NCBI GenBank assembly: GCA_963756545.1
Contig: CAVWNY010000001.1
Coordinates: 990,652 to 1,054,651 of the forward strand
Source: DATFDN01 sp963756545
Lineage (GTDB): Bacteria; Pseudomonadota; Alphaproteobacteria; Acetobacterales; Acetobacteraceae
Reading direction: 5' to 3'
Length of the DNA: 64,000 bases
Below the pieces are notes generated by a model. That model was not told the origin of the DNA. It was given only the letters and a program-made list of their open reading frames with translations, and made no database searches. Shown here one piece after another: positions 59,617 to 64,000 of this stretch. The first letter of the stretch is position 1, and every line of letters begins with the position of its first letter. Both the position numbers and the translations under genes were made by a program.

Positions 59617-60713
59617 CATCGATTCCTTGGACCCAGCCGTATTGCTGGGGTTCCCTCGGTCATGGCGCATTCTGTACGGGTTCCGGTACAACTGGTTTCC
59701 GGGTGTCGGATCATGGCAGCACCGCGACGCGAGGTCGAGCTGGCCGTCTCAGCGGACGAGCTGGCGCGATTGCAGTCAATTGCGCGCTCACGTAAGGAGG
59801 CGGCGAGCCGGGTAGACCGGGCTCGGATGCTGCTCGCCTACCGCGACACGCCGTCGTTCTACGCGGTCGGGCGCGCGATCGGCGTGACGCATCAGACGGT
59901 CGAGCGGTGCCTGGACCGGGCGCGGTGGCTGGGCGTCATGGCGGCGCTCGACGACAGTCCGCGTCCCGGGCGGGAGCCGGTGATCACGTCGGAGGCCAAA
60001 GCTTGGCTGATCAACTTGGCTTGCCGCAAGCCCGGGGAGTCGGGTTATCCGCATGAGCTGTGGACTACGCGGCTGCTGGCGAGCCACGTGCGCGACCATG
60101 GTCCGGCCGCCGGGCACGCCTGCCTCGCCAAGCTGGCGCAAGGCACGGTCTGCAAGCTGCTGGCCGCGAGCGACATCAAGCCGCACAAGGTCCGCTACTA
60201 CCTTGAACGGCGTGACCCGGAGTTCGAGCAAAAGAAGGCCGACGTGCTCTGCGTCTATCGTGAAGTCGAGATGCGGCGTGCGGCAACGGACGGTAGTGGG
60301 GAGATGCTCGCCGTGATCTCCTATGACGAGAAGCCCGGCATCCAGGCGCTCGGCACCACCGCCGCCGATCTGCCGCCGCAGCCGGGCGAGCACACGGCGA
60401 TCCGACTGATCCTGGACAACCACTCCGCCCACATCTCCAAGGCGACCCGGGCCTGGCTCGCCACGCAGCGCGCGGGTCGGTTCAACTTCGTCTTCACGCC
60501 CAAGCACGGCTCCTGGCTCAACCTGATCGAGGGCTTCTTCTCCAAGCTGGCCCGCTCCGTCTTGCGCCATATCCGCGTCGCGTCCCAGCAAGAACTGAAG
60601 GACCGCATCATGGCCGCCATCCACGACATCAACCGCGCACCGGTCATCCATCGCTGGACCTACGGCATCAACGAAGCCACGACCGCGATATGAGTCGCTC
60701 CTCGGAAGCGGTG
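59617..60713 (+). mobile_element. IS630-family element inserted in Res, TA duplication
   Basis: TA flanks both ends (59615-59616, 60714-60715). The ends are imperfect inverted repeats, CATCGATTCCTTGGA and CACCGCTTCCGAGGA. Removing the element restores an open Res frame (GYLV-LVCTGGTTP). Confidence 0.88.
59713..60693 (+). CDS. IS630 transposase with in-frame catalytic deletion
   Basis: 326 residues from MAAPRREVELAVSADELARL, the start used by relatives. HTH: FYAVGRAIGVTHQTVERCLD. First Asp: MLAVISYDEKPGIQALGTTA. PGEHT then runs directly into AIRLILDNHSAHISKATRAW (second Asp), so about 50 residues between the two Asp strands are missing in frame. The Glu is in KHGSWLNLIEGFFSKLARSV. The loss removes core strands, so transposition is unlikely; it probably moved here before the deletion or with help from another copy. 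Confidence 0.85.
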   Translation: MAAPRREVELAVSADELARLQSIARSRKEAASRVDRARMLLAYRDTPSFYAVGRAIGVTHQTVERCLDRARWLGVMAALDDSPRPGREPVITSEAKAWLINLACRKPGESGYPHELWTTRLLASHVRDHGPAAGHACLAKLAQGTVCKLLAASDIKPHKVRYYLERRDPEFEQKKADVLCVYREVEMRRAATDGSGEMLAVISYDEKPGIQALGTTAADLPPQPGEHTAIRLILDNHSAHISKATRAWLATQRAGRFNFVFTPKHGSWLNLIEGFFSKLARSVLRHIRVASQQELKDRIMAAIHDINRAPVIHRWTYGINEATTAI

Positions 60714-60715
60714 TA

Positions 60716-63131
60716 CCAGGTAGCCTTCGTCGATCCAGCGCTTCGCGGCGCGCTTGATCTGCCCGAACAGATGCATCTTCGGCGGCTCGGACGGGGCGCG
60801 GAACTGGTTGTAGAGAAGGTGCTTGGCGAGGTGATAGCTGATCTCGCTCGGCCGCACCGCTTCCAGCACGGCCGTCGTCAGCTCGACACCTTCGCCAACG
60901 ATCCCCTCCAGCAGAACGCGGCAGGGGCCGACCTTCTCGGGCGTCAACTCCAGGCGCGAATCCGCGGTGAACACCGCCTCCACGCGCTCGTCGGGCAGCG
61001 CCACCCGATAGCCTTCGACGCGGGGGAAGGTGATCTCCAGCGCCGCGCGCTCCTTCAGCGCCTGCACGCGCGTCGTGGGCTTGGGCGGCTTCGGCTTGGC
61101 GACCACGGGCTGGGCCGCGAAGTCGAAGGGAATGCCCATGATGTCGGCGTATTCCACGTCGAACAGGCCATCGGAGTTCATGTCGTAGGATTGCCGCCGC
61201 AGCGCGCGCCCGACCACCTGCTCGCACAGAAGCTGAGTTCCGAACGCCCGAACGCCGAGGATGTGCGTGACAGTGTTGGTGTCCCAGCCCTCGGTCAGCA
61301 TGGAGACAGAAACGACGCAGCGCACCGTCTCGCCGAGCCGGCCCTTCCGGCCAACCGTGTTCATCACCTCGCGCAGCAGCTCGGCGTCAGAGATGGCCTC
61401 CGCGCCCGCCCCCGCGCCCTCGCGCTGCGTCTTCTCGCGGCGGAAGAGTTCGATCTCAGGGCCGACTGCTGTGCGGAAGGCAGGGTCCAGTGCCTCGCCG
61501 GAATCGACCTGCTCGCTATCGATCAGCAGCGTATTCGGCCGCGCGAGACGCGCCCCATGCTGGTCGAAATTCCGGAACAGTGTGAGGTGGCCGTCAATGA
61601 AGCGGTTCTGCTCATCCTCGCCGTCCCGCTCGAAGCCGGAGATCCATTCATAGACCAGCTCGGAGGTGGAGGTATTGTTGCACACCACGATGAAGACGGG
61701 TGGCACCTCGATCCCGGCCCGCTCCCACTCCTCGAACGTCTTTTCGTAGTGGCCGTAAAGCGCGTAGAGCGCGGTCTGCAGTTCGTTCGGAAGGGCGAGG
61801 GGGTTGCCCTTGCCGCCCTTCGCGCGGCCCATTTTTGGCATGTCCTTGCGGATGTGGTCCCACAAATTCCGATAGATCGGGACATCGGCGCCGGGCAGGT
61901 TGTCGGAGACCGGGATGCGCGGCAGCTTGACGATGCCGCACTCAATCGCATCCATCAGAGAGAAATCGCTGACCGTCCAGGGGAACAGCGTGCCCTCTCT
62001 ATAACCTGAACCGCGCAGGAAGAAGGGCGTCGCCGAGAGGTCGTAGATGGCGGTGATGCCGAGCTTGCGTTTGACCGCCTCCAGTCCAGCGATCCACAGC
62101 CGCGCCGCCTCGTTGTTGCTTTTCGCTTCCTCCCGTTCGTCGGAGGAAACCTCCTCGTCGCCGTCCGGCTTTTCCCGGTAGCAGTGATGCGCCTCGTCGT
62201 TCAGCACGACGACGCCCTTGAAGCCCAGCAGGTCATTCGCGACCCGATGCAGCATCTGGCCGTCGTTCTCGACCGTGTCGGGCGGTGCGGCGCGGCCTTG
62301 CAGAAGCGAGCGGCCGGTTCTGCTGATCTCCAGCGTCTCGCGGGGCTTGAACGCATGGTAGTTGGTGATGACGATCTTCGATCGATCGATGTCCGGCAGC
62401 ATGTCGGCCGGTACCAGCTCTCGCCCGCGGTAGTAGCTGTCCGGGTCGCTCGGGCGCAGGACGCGCAGCCGATCCTTGATCGTGATGCCGGGGGTCACGA
62501 CCAGGAAGCCACGGCTGTACAGGCTACTTCCGGGCGTGCGCACCGCGTTGGCGGTCTGCCAGGCGATCAGCATCGCCATCACGGCCGTCTTGCCGCTGCC
62601 GGTGGCCATCTTGAGGGCGATGCGGAAAAGGTCAGGGTTCGCCTGCTCATTGGCGCTCTGGAGGTGCTTGCGGAACCGCTCGTATCGCCGATCTCGCCGC
62701 GAGACCTCAGCGAGCCAGATCGCCGTCTCGACGGCTTCGATTTGGCAAAAGAACGGCGTGACGGTCTGGAACTGATGGCGCCGCCAATGTAGCAGCAGGC
62801 GCTGGGTGGCGGGTGTGACGCCCCAGTCCGCCGGGTTCGGCAGCGTCCGCCAGCTTGAGACGGGGCTGCGTATGTCGTTGATCAAATTGTTGGTCGTGTA
62901 TTCCTGCTCTGGCGTCGAGAGGTCCTTTGCGTCAGGCAGCACGAAGCTCGCCTGTTCCGATTTGCGCTGTTTCTTGCGAGGCTTCGGGACCGGCGTCAGC
63001 AACTCCGACCGCCGCCGACCTGCAACGGGCGGAAGGTCCAATGGCTGCCCGTCGGCATCCAGCGCGTGATGCTGGGTGGGCGCTGCATAGGGCGAGTTGA
63101 GGATCGGATGGTCGAAAAAGCTTGGCGACAT
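60716..63131 (-). pseudogene. Res subunit (BPTD_3080 type), helicase part
   Basis: I start at MSPSFFDHPILNSPYAAPTQ (63131). SF2 helicase motifs are intact: FRIALKMATGSGKTAVMAML (Walker A), FKGVVVLNDEAHHCYREK (DEAH), AIYDLSATPFFLRGSG (motif III), VVSVSMLTEGWDTNTVTHIL (V) and LLCEQVVGRALRRQSYDM (VI). The part ends RWIDEGYLV, where the IS630 enters; the nuclease lies beyond at 59614. A truncated helicase of about 800 residues, without nuclease, could still be made. It is the first gene of the restriction set, with Mod and the UvrD fusion downstream. Confidence 0.88.
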
Positions 63132-63219
63132 AAGCCAGCGGCGTCCTTGCAACTCGTGCCAGGCCGAGCATGCCGGATGTAGCCTTCAATGTCATCGCGT
63201 TCTGAGTACAACGCCACCG

Positions 63220-63610
63220 CTATAGAGAGATGCCACCGTCGATGCTGACTCCGCGCCGGTGATGTAGGCCCTGTCGTCGGACAGCAGAAACAGGACCAGC
63301 TTCGCGACTTCCTCCGCCGTTCCCACCTGCTTCATCGGCACCTGCTGCAGGCGAACTGGGTTCTGCTCGGGCGTCCGCACCTTCAGCATCTCGGTGTCGA
63401 TCGGCCCGGGATGGACCGAGTTCACTCGGATGTTGCGCGACGCGAGGTCGACTGCCGCGGCCTTGTCATGCCGCCCAGCGTCCATTTGGTGGCGCCGTAC
63501 GCGAAGGCACCTGGGGAGCCGCGCAGGCCCGCGACCGAGGAGACGTTAACAATGGACCCGCGGCCAGCACCCCCCATCGCGCCGGCCAACCCCTTTATGC
63601 CGAGGCGGGT
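63220..63610 (-). pseudogene. short-chain dehydrogenase, 5'-truncated
   Basis: GRGSIVNVSSVAGLRGSPGA and FAYGATKWTLGGMT show the SDR active site (Ser, then YxxxK). A shift near 63470 leads to AAAVDLASRNIRVNSVHPGP and IDTEMLKVRTPEQN, then AKLVLFLLSDDRAYITGAE. A lost G turns the end GGISL out of frame. The N-terminal Rossmann part with the TGxxxGxG motif is absent. Confidence 0.8.
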
Positions 63611-63952
63611 AGGTCGCATCCGAAATGCGGACCAGATCTCGCGCTCAGTGAGTTTACCCCGCCGGTTCGGGGATTTGGGCCTGAAGCGAGAGTCAGTCTG
63701 GCGCTTTGGAGAGGCGAACGGATCGCGAACTCCACGACCGGCACATTCCGCCAAATGCCTGCAGCAGCTCAGGAAAAAGCTTGTAGACTAAATCCGGGCA
63801 GTCCCAAGCTCCGGAGAGAGACCGGCCCCCAGAGAGGGATTTCGCCGATCATTTCGGACGTGCAGTATCAAGCCGGCGCCGCGAACCCCTGGTGGAACCT
63901 GGCCCTTTTACGCGGTCCGGCATAGACGGAGAGTGGTTCGACGGAGGGCGAC
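63611..63952. other. no recognisable gene before tRNA-Gly
   Basis: I see no gene or clear element here. Short palindromic GC stretches occur near 63870. Confidence 0.35.
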
Positions 63953-64000
63953 TGGAGCGGGCGAAGGGATTCGAACCCTCGACCCCAACCTTGGCAAGGT
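63953..64000 (-). tRNA. tRNA-Gly (GCC), partial
   Basis: The reverse strand reads, toward 63953, the anticodon arm with TTGCCAA (anticodon GCC), a GAGGG-TTCGAAT-CCCTT T arm, the acceptor CGCCCGC, T and CCA. The 5' half lies outside the window. Confidence 0.93.

Noticed and set aside
60690..62009. A 439-codon plus-strand open frame, and a similar one at 58143-59006
   Set aside because: They are antisense to Res and Mod, whose catalytic motifs are plain; the frames are open because of high GC.
1..64000. CRISPR array
   Set aside because: I saw no regularly spaced direct repeats; the 83-bp repeats are irregularly placed and too few.

Overview
The window looks like a mobile-element-rich accessory region of a high-GC alphaproteobacterium. 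This rests on tRNA and base composition, glycosyltransferases carrying repeated FDxxFYxxxYPDV-type modules, and the mix of IS families. Acetobacteraceae- or sphingomonad-like hosts fit best, but the genus cannot be fixed from the sequence. It lies between a complete tRNA-Ser(GGA) at 429-518 and a partial tRNA-Gly(GCC) at the right edge. Most genes are broken. Some are cut by insertion sequences with readable junctions. Many others carry one-base insertions or deletions, often in short homopolymers, which could be true decay or uncorrected read errors; I cannot tell which from one sequence.

Layout. 1-3.2 kb: the N-terminus of an MmeI-like restriction-methylation protein, tRNA-Ser, a decayed SRAP peptidase, an IS5/IS427-type element and a decayed serine recombinase. 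3.2-5.2 kb: an intact IS5 transposase and an RTX-like fragment. 5.6-24.7 kb: a surface-polysaccharide or glycosylation locus with multi-domain GT2 and GT9 pseudogenes, two methyltransferases, a GT2-WbsX protein, an intact GT4, beta-helix and TPR proteins. It is split at 10.66-14.50 kb by a four-level nest of insertion sequences (IS427-type, IS481, IS110, IS21). 24.9-27 kb: an IS256 broken by an IS110. 27.1-30.6 kb: a large beta-helix/cadherin/Ig-like adhesin pseudogene. 30.7-32.6 kb: prophage remnants (GIY-YIG nuclease, P22-type coat). 33-34 kb: IS1595. 34.1-38.2 kb: an intact, tightly overlapping satellite-like replication module (AlpA, small proteins, Toprim primase, DUF3987 helicase, Zn-ribbon protein), with an integrase remnant further out at 41.6 kb. 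38.2-40.8 kb: an IS630 split precisely by an IS110.

42.4-63.1 kb is a defence island. It holds a SIR2-DUF4020 gene cut by a 4.5-kb IS block, an intact stand-alone SIR2 gene (49134-50291), and a three-gene restriction system on the minus strand: a BPTD_3080-type Res with helicase and PD-(D/E)XK domains, a type III-like Mod, and a RelE-like/UvrD fusion. An IS630 separates the Res helicase from its nuclease. Between these lie a formyl-CoA transferase with one in-frame amber codon, a lipocalin/LysR pair and three copies of a roughly 83-bp dispersed repeat. An SDR fragment precedes tRNA-Gly.

The best leads are the intact SIR2 gene, the paired conserved non-coding left ends of two IS110 elements (candidate bridge RNAs), the repeated insertion of IS110 elements into other insertion sequences, and the readable order of insertion at 10.66-14.50 kb.
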